From Pseudomonadota bacterium (GTDB lineage Bacteria; Pseudomonadota; Alphaproteobacteria; Rhizobiales; Xanthobacteraceae), in NCBI GenBank assembly GCA_023404675.1, contig JAEYAW010000032.1, positions 62,001-126,000 of the forward strand: DNA of 64,000 nucleotides, given 5' to 3'. The notes beneath the pieces are model-generated. The model was given only the letters and a program-made list of their open reading frames with translations, had not been told where the DNA came from and made no database searches. The position numbers were made by a program, and so were the translations under genes. Positions within the stretch are counted from its first letter, which is position 1; every line of letters begins with the position of its first letter. Positions 8,206 through 18,467 of the stretch are shown in pieces.

Positions 8206-8282
<77 letters not shown>

Positions 8283-8495
8283 GTAATCGCGTTCCGCGGA
8301 GCGCTTCGATTAAAGGGGGGCGGACTCCAAGTCAAGAACCCTGCGCGGAACATTTCGGCTTCTGTGCAAATCCTTGCGGGTCCCGGTTGCCCCGATCTCC
8401 GCCGAAGGGCTTGGCGGCCCCTTGATTGGAACCGGGCGAGGGGAGAAACTTCGCAACCGGCCGCTTTGCGGGTCCGGGAAGAAACAGGTGGCGGC

Positions 8496-8816
8496 ATGTC
8501 CAGACGGCTTATTCTCGCCGCGCTCGTCGCGGGGCTCGTCCTTCCGGTGCTGGGGAACGGGGGCATTTCCGCCGCGTTGGCCTTTGAACGGGTGCGGTGG
8601 CCCGACGGGCGTATCCTTCGCCCGGCCGCCGTCGTTCCGGCGGACTCGCCCTCGGCGCCCGCCGGTGCGGTGGTGCGCTTTCCCCCCGGGGAGAGGCTGG
8701 CGCGCGTGGGCGATTCCGTTTTCGTCTCCCGGCGGGTTCGTGATTCCCGCGCACGGGGGCGCGATGCGATCGTTTTCTGTCGCCCGGCCCTGTTCGATTA
8801 TTGCGGACGGTTCTAG
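8496..8816 (+). CDS. Putative small secreted protein
   Basis: Not recognised. A reading frame of 106 codons begins with MSRR and a clear signal-peptide-like stretch (LILAALVAGLVLPVLG, then an Ala-rich end), followed by a short Arg/Pro-rich mature part of about 75 residues with two late Cys (FCRPALFDYCGRF). The start is the ATG at 8496; the upstream part of the same open frame crosses the tRNA and is not coding. High GC makes chance open frames common here, so the gene is likely rather than certain. It precedes nuoA by 191 bp on the same strand. Confidence 0.45.
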   Translation: MSRRLILAALVAGLVLPVLGNGGISAALAFERVRWPDGRILRPAAVVPADSPSAPAGAVVRFPPGERLARVGDSVFVSRRVRDSRARGRDAIVFCRPALFDYCGRF

Positions 8817-9007
8817 GCTGGACCTCCGGAGGGCGGCGTGCCGGAATCCTGATGGCGCGCGATACGGATCACAAAGCGTTGCGCACAGGGCGAAGGGCGT
8901 TTCGCCTGGCGCGGAACGCGGCGTCTTGCCACCCCTGTTGCACTGCGCTAAGGCAAGAACAATTCCAATCTCTGCCGAGTCCGCGAGTGCGGGCGGAAGG
9001 ATCGCCG

Positions 9008-9373
9008 ATGGGCGGAATCTTGCAGAACTATCTGCCACTTGTGGTGTTTATCGGAGTCGCGACCTTGATCGGCGCGGTGCTGTTGATCGCCCCCTTCATC
9101 GTCGCCTATCAGCAGCCGGACCCCGAAAAGCTGTCGGCGTATGAATGCGGGTTCAACGCATTCGACGACGCCCGCATGAAGTTCGATGTCCGCTTCTATC
9201 TGGTGGCCATTCTTTTCATCATTTTCGATCTGGAAGTCGCATTCCTGTTTCCGTGGGCGGTGACATTTGGCCACCTTGGGGCGACCGGATTCTGGTCGAT
9301 GATGATATTCCTCGGAGTGCTGACGGTCGGGTTCGCCTACGAGTGGAAGAAAGGTGCCCTGGAATGGGATTGA
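9008..9373 (+). CDS. nuoA: NADH-quinone oxidoreductase subunit A
   Basis: Small membrane subunit of respiratory complex I at the junction between the peripheral and membrane arms; 121 residues with three transmembrane helices. The conserved loop between helices 1 and 2 reads SAYECGFNAFDDARMKFDVRF, including the conserved Cys, and the FLEV-type signature reads FDLEVAFLFPWA. The ATG at 9008 has GGAAGG ahead of it; a longer in-frame start at 8801 would add unrelated sequence. It is the first gene of the 14-subunit nuo operon, and its stop overlaps the nuoB start. Confidence 0.97.
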   Translation: MGGILQNYLPLVVFIGVATLIGAVLLIAPFIVAYQQPDPEKLSAYECGFNAFDDARMKFDVRFYLVAILFIIFDLEVAFLFPWAVTFGHLGATGFWSMMIFLGVLTVGFAYEWKKGALEWD

Positions 9374-9960
9374 GCCAAACTTCGGAGCGCCCGGCGGCCG
9401 GACCTCTCGTCTCGCCGGCGGCAACCGGTATCATCGATCCGCGCACCGGCAAGCCGGTCGGCGCTGACGACAAGCTGTTTCTCGAGGTCAACAACGAACT
9501 GGCCGACAAGGGCTTTTTCGTGACCGCCACCGACGATCTGATCACCTGGGCGCGTACCGGCTCGCTGATGTGGATGACGTTCGGTCTTGCCTGCTGCGCG
9601 GTGGAAATGATGCAGGTGTCGATGCCGCGCTATGACGTCGAGCGCTTCGGCTTCGCGCCGCGCGCCTCGCCGCGCCAGTCCGACGTGATGATCGTCGCGG
9701 GCACGCTGACCAACAAGATGGCGCCGGCGCTGCGCAAGGTCTACGATCAGATGCCGGAGCCGCGCTACGTCATCTCGATGGGTTCCTGCGCCAATGGCGG
9801 CGGCTACTACCACTATTCCTATTCGGTGGTGCGCGGCTGCGATCGTATCGTCCCGGTGGATATCTACGTGCCCGGCTGCCCGCCGACCGCCGAGGCGCTG
9901 CTCTACGGCGTCTTGCTGTTGCAGAAGAAGATCCGGCGCATCGGAACGATCGAGCGGTAA
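9364..9960 (+). CDS. nuoB: NADH-quinone oxidoreductase subunit B
   Basis: Peripheral-arm subunit that holds [4Fe-4S] cluster N2, which passes electrons to quinone. It has 198 residues; ligands are the tandem Cys77-Cys78 (LACCAVEMM), Cys142 (SMGSCANGGG) and Cys172 (VPGCPPTAEAL). The N-terminal 40 residues, before EVNNELADKG, are a variable extension. The ATG at 9364 lies ten bases inside nuoA, so the two genes are translationally coupled. Confidence 0.98.
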   Translation: MGLSQTSERPAAGPLVSPAATGIIDPRTGKPVGADDKLFLEVNNELADKGFFVTATDDLITWARTGSLMWMTFGLACCAVEMMQVSMPRYDVERFGFAPRASPRQSDVMIVAGTLTNKMAPALRKVYDQMPEPRYVISMGSCANGGGYYHYSYSVVRGCDRIVPVDIYVPGCPPTAEALLYGVLLLQKKIRRIGTIER

Positions 9961-9962
9961 TC

Positions 9963-10580
9963 ATGGACGCAGCCCAGCTCAGCGCTCTTGGAGAAACCAT
10001 CGTCGCCGCGCTTCCCGGCGTCGCGCTCGGTCATGACGTCGCGTTCGATCAGTTGACGGTCGAGGTGAAGGTCGAGGCCATGGTCGAGGCGGCCCGTTTC
10101 ATCTACGGCGATCCGCGCTGCCGCTTCGTCAACATCACGGACGTCACGGCGGTGGACTATCCGGGCCGCGCCGAGCGGTTCGATGTCGTCTACCACTTCC
10201 TGTCCCCGATGCTCAACACGCGGCTGCGTCTGCGCGCCCGGGCCAGCGAGACGACGCAGGTGCCGTCGATCATCGGCGTTTTCCCGGGCGCCGACTGGTT
10301 CGAGCGCGAAGCCTATGATCTCTACGGCGTGATCTTCACGGGCCATCCGGACATGCGGCGGCTGCTGACCGACTATGGCTTCGACGGCCATCCGCTGCGC
10401 AAGGATTTCCCGACCACGGGATTCGTCGAGGTGCGCTACGACGATCAGGAAAAGCGCGTGCTCTACGAGCCGGTGAAGCTCAACCAGGAATTCCGCAAGT
10501 TCGATTTCCTCTCGCCGTGGGAAGGCGCGGACTATCCGCTGCCGGGCGATGAGAAGGCGGGCGGCAAGGCAGCAAGCTGA
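9963..10580 (+). CDS. nuoC: NADH-quinone oxidoreductase subunit C
   Basis: The 30-kDa peripheral-arm subunit, 205 residues and separate from NuoD (the two are fused in E. coli). The family signature ERE-YDLYGVIFTGHP and the following MRRLLTDYGFDGHPLRKDFP-like segment are intact. The C terminus is a short Gly/Ala/Lys tail. It starts 2 bp after nuoB and its TGA overlaps the nuoD ATG by one base. Confidence 0.98.
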   Translation: MDAAQLSALGETIVAALPGVALGHDVAFDQLTVEVKVEAMVEAARFIYGDPRCRFVNITDVTAVDYPGRAERFDVVYHFLSPMLNTRLRLRARASETTQVPSIIGVFPGADWFEREAYDLYGVIFTGHPDMRRLLTDYGFDGHPLRKDFPTTGFVEVRYDDQEKRVLYEPVKLNQEFRKFDFLSPWEGADYPLPGDEKAGGKAAS

Positions 10581-11770
10581 TGACCGAACACAACCTGCGC
10601 AACTTCACGATCAACTTCGGCCCGCAGCATCCGGCGGCTCACGGCGTGCTGCGCCTCGTGCTGGAGCTGGACGGCGAGGTGGTCGAGCGCGTCGATCCGC
10701 ATATCGGCCTTTTGCATCGCGGCACCGAGAAGCTGATCGAGCAGAAGACCTACATGCAGGCGATTCCCTACTTCGATCGCCTCGACTATGTCGCGCCGAT
10801 GAATCAGGAGCACGCGTTCTGCCTCGCGGCGGAAAAGCTGCTCGGCATCGAAGTGCCCCGTCGCGCGCAGTTGATCCGCGTGCTGTATTGCGAGATCGGC
10901 CGCATCCTCTCGCACATCCTCAACGTCACCACGCAGGCCATGGACGTCGGCGCGCTGACGCCGCCGCTGTGGGGTTTCGAGGAGCGCGAGAAGCTCATGA
11001 TATTCTATGAGCGTGCCTCGGGCTCGCGCATGCATGCGGCGTTCTTCCGCATCGGCGGAGTGCATCAGGATCTGCCGCCGAAGCTGATCGAGGACATCTG
11101 GAACTGGTGCGACCCGTTCCTTCAGGTCGTCGACGATCTTGAGGGACTGCTCAGCGACAACCGCATCTTCAAGCAGCGCAACGTCGACATCGGCGTGGTC
11201 TCGCTGGACGACTGCTGGAAGTGGGGCTTCTCCGGCGTGATGGTGCGCGGCTCAGGCGCCGCGTGGGACCTGCGCAAGTCGCAGCCCTACGAGTGCTACG
11301 CCGAGATGGATTTCGACATCCCGGTCGGCAAGAACGGCGATTGCTACGACCGCTATCACATCCGCGTCGAGGAGATGCGTCAGTCCGTGCGCATCATGAA
11401 GCAGTGCATCGAGAAGCTGCGCGCGCCGGACGGGCAGGGGCCCGTGCTGATCGAGGATCACAAGATCTCGCCGCCGCGCCGGGCCGACATGAAACGCTCG
11501 ATGGAAGCGCTGATCCATCACTTCAAGCTCTACACCGAAGGCGTGCACGTGCCGGCCGGCGAAGTCTACGCGGCGGTCGAGGCCCCGAAGGGAGAGTTCG
11601 GCGTCTATCTCGTCGCCGACGGCACCAACAAGCCCTACAAGTGCAAGATCCGCGCACCGGGTTTTGCGCATCTTCAGGCGATGGATTTCATGTGCCGGGG
11701 GCATCAGCTCGCCGACGTGTCGGCGATCCTGGGCTCTCTCGATATCGTGTTTGGCGAGGTCGATCGGTGA
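10580..11770 (+). CDS. nuoD: NADH-quinone oxidoreductase subunit D
   Basis: The 49-kDa subunit, related to the NiFe-hydrogenase large subunit, which forms the quinone-binding cavity together with NuoB; 396 residues. The N-terminal FGPQHPAAHGVLRL motif, with its conserved His residues, starts at residue 13, and the C terminus ends IVFGEVDR as in the family. No metal-binding Cys pairs are expected or seen. It overlaps the nuoC stop by one base. Confidence 0.98.
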   Translation: MTEHNLRNFTINFGPQHPAAHGVLRLVLELDGEVVERVDPHIGLLHRGTEKLIEQKTYMQAIPYFDRLDYVAPMNQEHAFCLAAEKLLGIEVPRRAQLIRVLYCEIGRILSHILNVTTQAMDVGALTPPLWGFEEREKLMIFYERASGSRMHAAFFRIGGVHQDLPPKLIEDIWNWCDPFLQVVDDLEGLLSDNRIFKQRNVDIGVVSLDDCWKWGFSGVMVRGSGAAWDLRKSQPYECYAEMDFDIPVGKNGDCYDRYHIRVEEMRQSVRIMKQCIEKLRAPDGQGPVLIEDHKISPPRRADMKRSMEALIHHFKLYTEGVHVPAGEVYAAVEAPKGEFGVYLVADGTNKPYKCKIRAPGFAHLQAMDFMCRGHQLADVSAILGSLDIVFGEVDR

Positions 11771-11836
11771 CCGCGCTGAAGACCAATGGAAGACTGCCGC
11801 GCGTGTCCCGCGTGGCGCATCTGAAAGACTGATGCC

Positions 11837-12613
11837 ATGGCTGTACGCCGTCTCGCTCCGAAAGAGTTGCAGCCCGAGGCCTTCGCGTTTACCGCGGAGA
11901 ATATCGTTTGGGCCGAGAAGCTCGTGGCGAAGTATCCGCCCGGCCGTCAGGCCTCGGCCGTGATCCCGCTGATGTGGCGCGCGCAGGAGCAGAACGAGGG
12001 GTGGGTGTCCGAGGCGGTGATCCGCACCGTCGCCGACTATCTCGGCATGCCCTATATCCGCGTGCTCGAAGTCGCGACGTTCTACACCCAGTTTCAGCTC
12101 CAGCCGGTTGGCAAGAAGGCGCATGTGCAGGTCTGCGGCACCACGCCGTGCCGGCTGCGCGGCGCCGAGGACATCATCAAGGTCTGTCAGCACCGTATCC
12201 ATCACGATCCCTTCCACCTCTCGGCGGATGGCAACTTTTCGTGGGAAGAAGTGGAATGTCTCGGGGCCTGCGTGAACGCGCCGATGGCTCTGATCTGGAG
12301 CGACACCTACGAGGATCTGACGCCGGATAACTTCAACAAGGTCTTGGACGGCTTTGCCTCCGGCAATCCGGTGAAGCCGGGGCCGCAGACCGGCCGGCAA
12401 TTCTCCGCCCCGCAGGGCGGTCCCACCACTCTCACGGACCTGCCGGCATCTGGCGGCGCGTCCGGAGCAAAACACGAGCCTGCGCTTGCAGACGCCGAGC
12501 CGAAAAAGCCGGGCGAGGCGGCCAACGCGCAGGAACGTCCGGCTCCCAAGCGGCCGGCCGGTGATGCGACAGCCGTGAGCGGCACATCGCCGGGCGGGGA
12601 GAAAACGCCATGA
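11837..12613 (+). CDS. nuoE: NADH-quinone oxidoreductase subunit E with long C-terminal tail
   Basis: The 24-kDa subunit of the NADH dehydrogenase module, carrying [2Fe-2S] cluster N1a. Ligands are Cys100, Cys105, Cys141 and Cys145 (CGTTPC and CLGAC). At 258 residues it is much longer than the roughly 170-220 of many homologues. The excess is a low-complexity tail from about residue 185, rich in Pro, Ala, Gly and Lys and probably disordered. The start at 11837 has no in-frame rival. Its last four bases overlap the start of the next small gene. Confidence 0.97.
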   Translation: MAVRRLAPKELQPEAFAFTAENIVWAEKLVAKYPPGRQASAVIPLMWRAQEQNEGWVSEAVIRTVADYLGMPYIRVLEVATFYTQFQLQPVGKKAHVQVCGTTPCRLRGAEDIIKVCQHRIHHDPFHLSADGNFSWEEVECLGACVNAPMALIWSDTYEDLTPDNFNKVLDGFASGNPVKPGPQTGRQFSAPQGGPTTLTDLPASGGASGAKHEPALADAEPKKPGEAANAQERPAPKRPAGDATAVSGTSPGGEKTP

Positions 12614-12795
12614 GCGAGGTGACCATGAACGCGGACAAGCTGCGCTACATCGTCCTGCACACGGCAGGGGCCGCCGCCTTTATTTTCATTCTGAATCGTT
12701 TCGTGCTCGGCACCTCATGGGAAACGAGCATCGTCTGGGCTTTCGCGTTTGGTGCCATGGCGGCGGGACTCGCCTGGCAACACACCAAGCGCTGA
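12610..12795 (+). CDS. Small membrane protein inside the nuo operon
   Basis: Protein of 61 residues whose function is not recognised. It has two predicted membrane spans (about residues 13-29 and 38-55) and a short basic C terminus (WQHTKR). The ATG overlaps the nuoE TGA (ATGA), so its translation is coupled to nuoE, and nuoF starts 19 bp after its stop. A gene at this spot is not one of the 14 conserved subunits. It could be an accessory or assembly factor of complex I, or a passenger. Confidence 0.75.
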   Translation: MSEVTMNADKLRYIVLHTAGAAAFIFILNRFVLGTSWETSIVWAFAFGAMAAGLAWQHTKR

Positions 12796-12814
12796 CCGTC
12801 GGGGATAAACGCGC

Positions 12815-14140
<1,326 letters not shown>

Positions 14141-14144
14141 CAAG

Positions 14145-16220
14145 ATGACCAAGATCATCATCGACGGCAGCGAGATCGACGTTCCGGCCGAATACACGCT
14201 GCTTCAGGCGTGCGAGGCGGCGGGCGTCGAGGTGCCGCGCTTCTGCTATCACGACCGCCTGTCGATCGCGGGCAACTGCCGCATGTGCCTCGTCGAGGTG
14301 AAGGGCGGACCGAAGCCGGTGGCGAGCTGCGCCTGGGGCGTGCGCGACTGCCGTCCTGGTCCCAATGGCGAGCCGCCGGAAATCGTCACCCGCTCGCCGA
14401 TGGTGAAGAAGGCCCGCGAGGGCGTGATGGAGTTCCTGCTCATCAACCATCCGCTCGACTGCCCGATCTGCGATCAGGGCGGCGAGTGCGATCTGCAGGA
14501 TCAGGCGATGGGCTATGGCGTGGATACCTCCCGCTTCGCCGAGAACAAGCGCGCGGTCGAGGACAAGTATCTCGGCGCGCTGATCAAGACCTCCATGAAC
14601 CGCTGCATCCAGTGCACGCGCTGCGTCCGCTTCGCCGCCGAAATCTGCGGCGTGCCGGAAATGGGCGCGACCGGCCGCGGCGAGGACATGGAGATCACCA
14701 CCTATCTCGAAACCGCACTGACCTCCGAGCTGCAGGGCAATCTCGCCGATATCTGCCCGGTGGGCGCGCTGACCTCGAAGCCCTACGCGTTCTCCGCGCG
14801 GCCGTGGGAGCTGAACAAGACCCAGTCCATCGACGTGATGGATGCGGTCGGTTCGGCGATCCGCGTCGACACGCGCGGCCGCGAGGTGATGCGCGTGCTG
14901 CCGCGGATCAACGAGGCGGTGAACGAGGAGTGGATTTCCGACAAGACGCGGCATGTGGCGGATGGTCTGCGCAGCCAGCGGCTGGATCGGCCCTATGTGC
15001 GCGAGAACGGCAAGCTGCGCGCGGCCTCGTGGCCGGAAGCCTTCGCCGCCATCGCGGCGAAGCTGAAGGGCGTCGATGGCAAGCGCGTCGGCGCGCTCGC
15101 GGGCGATCTCGCCGCCGTCGAGGAGATGTTCGCGCTCAAGGAACTGCTGGCGAAGCTCGGCTCGGCCAATCTGGCGGTGCAGGGCGCGGCGGCCTTCGAC
15201 GCCTCGCTCGGCCGGGCGTCCTACCTGTTCAACCCGACCATCGCAGGCATCGAGCAGGCCGATGCGCTGCTGATCGTCGGCTCCAATCCGCGCAAGGAAG
15301 CGGTGGTGCTGAACGCGCGCATCCGCAAGCGCTGGCGCACGGGTCAGCTCAAGATCGGCGTGATCGGCGAGCGGGCCGATCTCACCTACAAGTACGATTA
15401 TCTCGGAGCCGGTCCGGAGACGCTGGCCGATCTCGCCGCGGGCAAGCATTCCTTCGCCGACGTGCTGAAGGGGGCCAAGAACCCGATCATGCTGGTCGGT
15501 TTGGCAGCGACCTCGCGGAGCGACGGTGCGGCGCTGCTGTCGCTCGCGGCCAAGGCCGCGCTCGATCTCGGCGCGGTCAAGGACGGCTGGAACGGTTTTG
15601 CCGTGCTGCAAGGGACGGCGTCCCGCGCCGGCGGCCTCGACATCGGCTTCGCGCCGCGCAAGGGTGCGCTCGGCGAGGCAGGGATGCTGGGCGCGGGTGC
15701 GCTCGATGTTCTGTTCCTGCTGGGAGCCGACGAAGTCGAGGTGCCGGCCGGTGCGTTCGTCGTTTATGTCGGCACGCATGGCGACCGCGGGGCGCACCGC
15801 GCCGACGTCATCCTGCCGGGCGCGGCCTACACCGAGAAGGCCGGCATCTACGTCAACACCGAAGGGCGTGCCCAGATGGCCGAGCGCGCCGGCTTCCCGC
15901 CGGGCGACGCCCGCGAGGACTGGGCGATCCTGCGCGCGCTGTCGCAGGCGGTCGGGCAGACGCTGCCGTTCGACTCGCTGTCGCAACTGCGGCAGGCGCT
16001 GTTCAAGGCCGTGCCGCATCTGATCCGGATCGACCAGATCGCCGAAGCCGATGCGGGCGCGGTGCAGGCGCTGGCAGCGAAGGGCGGCGCGTTCGACAAG
16101 ACCCCGTTCGCCCCGGCGATCGAAGACTTCTATCTGACCAACCCGATCGCGCGCGCATCGGCGGTCATGGCGGAATGCTCGCGGCTCGCGGGCGGCCACA
16201 TGCTGAACGCGGCGGAGTGA
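14145..16220 (+). CDS. nuoG: NADH-quinone oxidoreductase subunit G
   Basis: The 75-kDa subunit, 691 residues, with the chain of iron-sulfur clusters that links FMN to NuoB. The N-terminal [2Fe-2S] ferredoxin domain has CYHDRLSIAGNCRMC. Next come the His/Cys site HPLDCPICDQGGEC for N5 and the RCIQCTRCVRFAAEICG / ICPVGAL Cys set for N4. The remaining 450 residues form the molybdopterin-oxidoreductase-like domain, which has no cofactor in complex I. A longer ATG-less frame in another register over the same DNA is a GC artefact. Confidence 0.98.
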   Translation: MTKIIIDGSEIDVPAEYTLLQACEAAGVEVPRFCYHDRLSIAGNCRMCLVEVKGGPKPVASCAWGVRDCRPGPNGEPPEIVTRSPMVKKAREGVMEFLLINHPLDCPICDQGGECDLQDQAMGYGVDTSRFAENKRAVEDKYLGALIKTSMNRCIQCTRCVRFAAEICGVPEMGATGRGEDMEITTYLETALTSELQGNLADICPVGALTSKPYAFSARPWELNKTQSIDVMDAVGSAIRVDTRGREVMRVLPRINEAVNEEWISDKTRHVADGLRSQRLDRPYVRENGKLRAASWPEAFAAIAAKLKGVDGKRVGALAGDLAAVEEMFALKELLAKLGSANLAVQGAAAFDASLGRASYLFNPTIAGIEQADALLIVGSNPRKEAVVLNARIRKRWRTGQLKIGVIGERADLTYKYDYLGAGPETLADLAAGKHSFADVLKGAKNPIMLVGLAATSRSDGAALLSLAAKAALDLGAVKDGWNGFAVLQGTASRAGGLDIGFAPRKGALGEAGMLGAGALDVLFLLGADEVEVPAGAFVVYVGTHGDRGAHRADVILPGAAYTEKAGIYVNTEGRAQMAERAGFPPGDAREDWAILRALSQAVGQTLPFDSLSQLRQALFKAVPHLIRIDQIAEADAGAVQALAAKGGAFDKTPFAPAIEDFYLTNPIARASAVMAECSRLAGGHMLNAAE

Positions 16221-16226
16221 CCTGAG

Positions 16227-17258
16227 ATGACGTTCGCCGAAATCTGGACCGCCTACCTCTGGCCGCTGATCATCATCCTGGCGCAGAGCGTGCTGCTGCT
16301 CGTCGTGCTGCTGGTGGCGATCGCCTACATCCTGCTGGCCGACCGCAAGATCTGGGCGGCCGTGCAGATCCGGCGCGGTCCCAACGTGGTCGGGCCGTTC
16401 GGCCTGCTGCAATCCTTCGCCGACCTGCTCAAGTTCGTGCTGAAGGAGCCGACCATCCCGGCCAGCTCGAACAAGGGCGTGTTCCTGCTCGCGCCGCTGG
16501 TGTCGTGCGTGCTGTCGCTGGCGGCCTGGGCGGTGATCCCGGTCAACGCCAACTGGGTGATCGCGGACATCAATGTCGGCGTGCTGTACATCCTGGCGAT
16601 CTCGTCGCTGTCGATCTACGGCATCATCATGGCCGGCTGGTCGTCGAATTCGAAGTACCCGTTCCTGTCGGCGCTGCGCTCGGCGGCGCAGATGGTGTCC
16701 TACGAGGTCTCGATCGGCTTCGTGATCGTCACGGTGCTGATGTGCGTCGGCTCGCTGAACCTCACCGCCATCGTGCAGGCGCAGGATACCAAGCTCGGCG
16801 TTCTCGGCTGGTACTGGCTGCCGCTGTTCCCGATGTTCGTGATCTTCTACATCTCGGCGCTGGCGGAAACCAACCGCCCGCCGTTCGATCTGGTGGAAGC
16901 GGAATCCGAACTCGTCGCGGGCTTCATGGTGGAATACGGCTCCACCCCGTATCTGCTGTTCATGCTCGGCGAGTATGTCGCCATCACCACGATGTGCGCG
17001 CTGGCCACGATCCTGTTCCTCGGCGGTTGGCTGTCGCCGATCCCGTTCGCGCCTTTCACCTGGGTGCCGGGCATCGTCTGGTTCGTGCTCAAGGCGCTGT
17101 TCATGTTCTTCCTGTTCGCGATGGCGAAGGCCATCGTGCCGCGCTATCGGTACGACCAGCTGATGCGGCTGGGCTGGAAGGTGTTCCTGCCGTTGTCGCT
17201 GGCCATGGTGGTGATTGTCGCGGCCGTCCTCCAGTTCGGGGGGCTCGCACCGAAATGA
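16227..17258 (+). CDS. nuoH: NADH-quinone oxidoreductase subunit H
   Basis: Membrane subunit (ND1 homologue), 343 residues and eight or so transmembrane helices. It closes the quinone chamber and links the arms. Family signatures are DRKIWAAVQIRRGPNVVGPFG-type at about residues 38-58, and AETNRPPFDL followed by EAESELVAGF near residues 212-232; these acidic residues belong to the E-channel. It lies 6 bp after nuoG. Confidence 0.98.
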   Translation: MTFAEIWTAYLWPLIIILAQSVLLLVVLLVAIAYILLADRKIWAAVQIRRGPNVVGPFGLLQSFADLLKFVLKEPTIPASSNKGVFLLAPLVSCVLSLAAWAVIPVNANWVIADINVGVLYILAISSLSIYGIIMAGWSSNSKYPFLSALRSAAQMVSYEVSIGFVIVTVLMCVGSLNLTAIVQAQDTKLGVLGWYWLPLFPMFVIFYISALAETNRPPFDLVEAESELVAGFMVEYGSTPYLLFMLGEYVAITTMCALATILFLGGWLSPIPFAPFTWVPGIVWFVLKALFMFFLFAMAKAIVPRYRYDQLMRLGWKVFLPLSLAMVVIVAAVLQFGGLAPK

Positions 17259-17265
17259 GGCTGTC

Positions 17266-17754
17266 ATGAGTGTCGCATCCGCCGCCAATTCGCTGCTGCT
17301 CAAGGAGTTCGTTTCGGCGTTCTTCCTGGCCATGCGCTATTTCTTCAAGCCGAAGCCGACCCTGAACTATCCGTTCGAGAAGGGGCCGATCTCGCCGCGC
17401 TTCCGTGGTGAGCACGCGCTGCGCCGCTATCCGAACGGAGAGGAGCGCTGCATCGCCTGCAAGCTGTGCGAGGCGGTGTGCCCGGCGCAGGCCATCACCA
17501 TCGAGGCCGGGCCGCGCCGCAACGACGGCACGCGCCGCACGGTGCGTTACGACATCGATATGGTGAAGTGCATCTATTGCGGCCTCTGCCAGGAGGCGTG
17601 CCCGGTGGATGCCATCGTCGAGGGGCCGAACTTCGAGTTCGCGACCGAGACGCGCGAAGAGCTTTACTACGACAAGGCCCGGCTGCTCGCGAACGGCGAC
17701 CGCTGGGAGCGCGAGATCGCCAAGAACCTCGCGCTCGACGCGCCTTACCGGTGA
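17266..17754 (+). CDS. nuoI: NADH-quinone oxidoreductase subunit I
   Basis: The 23-kDa 8Fe-ferredoxin-like subunit (TYKY), 162 residues, with [4Fe-4S] clusters N6a and N6b. The two ligand sets are Cys62/65/68/72 (CIACKLCEAVCP) and Cys102/105/108/112 (CIYCGLCQEACP). ATG 17266 is 7 bp after the nuoH stop; an in-frame start at 17215 would lie inside nuoH and add sequence not typical of the family. A 77-bp gap before nuoJ is the widest in the second half of the operon. Confidence 0.97.
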   Translation: MSVASAANSLLLKEFVSAFFLAMRYFFKPKPTLNYPFEKGPISPRFRGEHALRRYPNGEERCIACKLCEAVCPAQAITIEAGPRRNDGTRRTVRYDIDMVKCIYCGLCQEACPVDAIVEGPNFEFATETREELYYDKARLLANGDRWEREIAKNLALDAPYR

Positions 17755-17831
17755 GGGCGGGGAATGATGACGTTTGACAGGTCCGCAAGGGCGAGCGCGA
17801 TGACCCGCGCAGGGCGAGAGAGGGCGTCGGC

Positions 17832-18467
17832 ATGATCCCTGCGCTGTTCTTCTATCTGTTCTCGGCGGTGTGCGTCGGGTCCGCGGTGATGGTGATCGCG
17901 GCGCGCAATCCCGTGCATTCCGTACTGTTCCTGATCCTCGCCTTCGTCAACGCCGCCGGGCTTTTCATCCTGCTCTCGGCCGAGTTCCTGGCGATGATGC
18001 TGATCGTCGTCTATGTCGGCGCGGTCGCGGTTCTGTTCTTGTTCGTCATCATGATGCTGGATGTCGACTTCGCCGAACTGAAGGCGGGCGTCAGCAAGTA
18101 TCTTCCCTTCGGTCTTCTGATCGCGGCGATCTTCCTCGCCGAGCTGCTGATGGTCGGCGGCGGCTGGGTCATCAGCCCGAACGTCGCCAAGTCGATCACC
18201 GCGCCGATCCCGACGGACGTCACCAACACCCAGGCGCTCGGCCTCGTGCTCTACACGCGCTATGTGCACTACTTCCAGCTCGCCGGCGCGGTGCTGCTGG
18301 TGGCGATGATCGGCGCAATCGTGCTGACGCTTCATCACCGCGCCAATGTGCGGCGGCAGAACATCGGCGTTCAGAACGCGCGCAGCAAGGCGACGGCGAT
18401 CGAGATGCGCAAGGTGGCGCCGGGGCAGGGGCTCTCCGACGCGCCTTCGCGGGAGGTTGTGGAATGA
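17832..18467 (+). CDS. nuoJ: NADH-quinone oxidoreductase subunit J
   Basis: Membrane subunit (ND6 homologue), 211 residues, with five helices including the conserved helix 3 region (EFLAMMLIVVYVGAVAVLFLF) that forms a pi-bulge at the E-channel. A hydrophilic C-terminal tail of about 40 residues follows the last helix. The start ATG overlaps the TGA of a 23-codon frame (17764-17835) of doubtful reality. The last four bases overlap nuoK. Confidence 0.97.
   Translation: MIPALFFYLFSAVCVGSAVMVIAARNPVHSVLFLILAFVNAAGLFILLSAEFLAMMLIVVYVGAVAVLFLFVIMMLDVDFAELKAGVSKYLPFGLLIAAIFLAELLMVGGGWVISPNVAKSITAPIPTDVTNTQALGLVLYTRYVHYFQLAGAVLLVAMIGAIVLTLHHRANVRRQNIGVQNARSKATAIEMRKVAPGQGLSDAPSREVVE

Noticed and set aside
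8310..9038. Minus-strand open frame of 242 codons before nuoA
   Set aside because: Pro/Arg-rich, no signal or motif, overlaps the putative secreted gene and nuoA promoter; judged a GC artefact.
11767..11832. 21-codon GTG-started frame between nuoD and nuoE
   Set aside because: Too short and basic, no recognisable feature; the gap is more likely just a spacer.
17764..17835. 23-codon frame (MMTFDRSARAS...) overlapping the nuoJ start
   Set aside because: Its TGA overlaps nuoJ ATG, which could suggest coupling, but the composition is generic and no conservation can be tested here.
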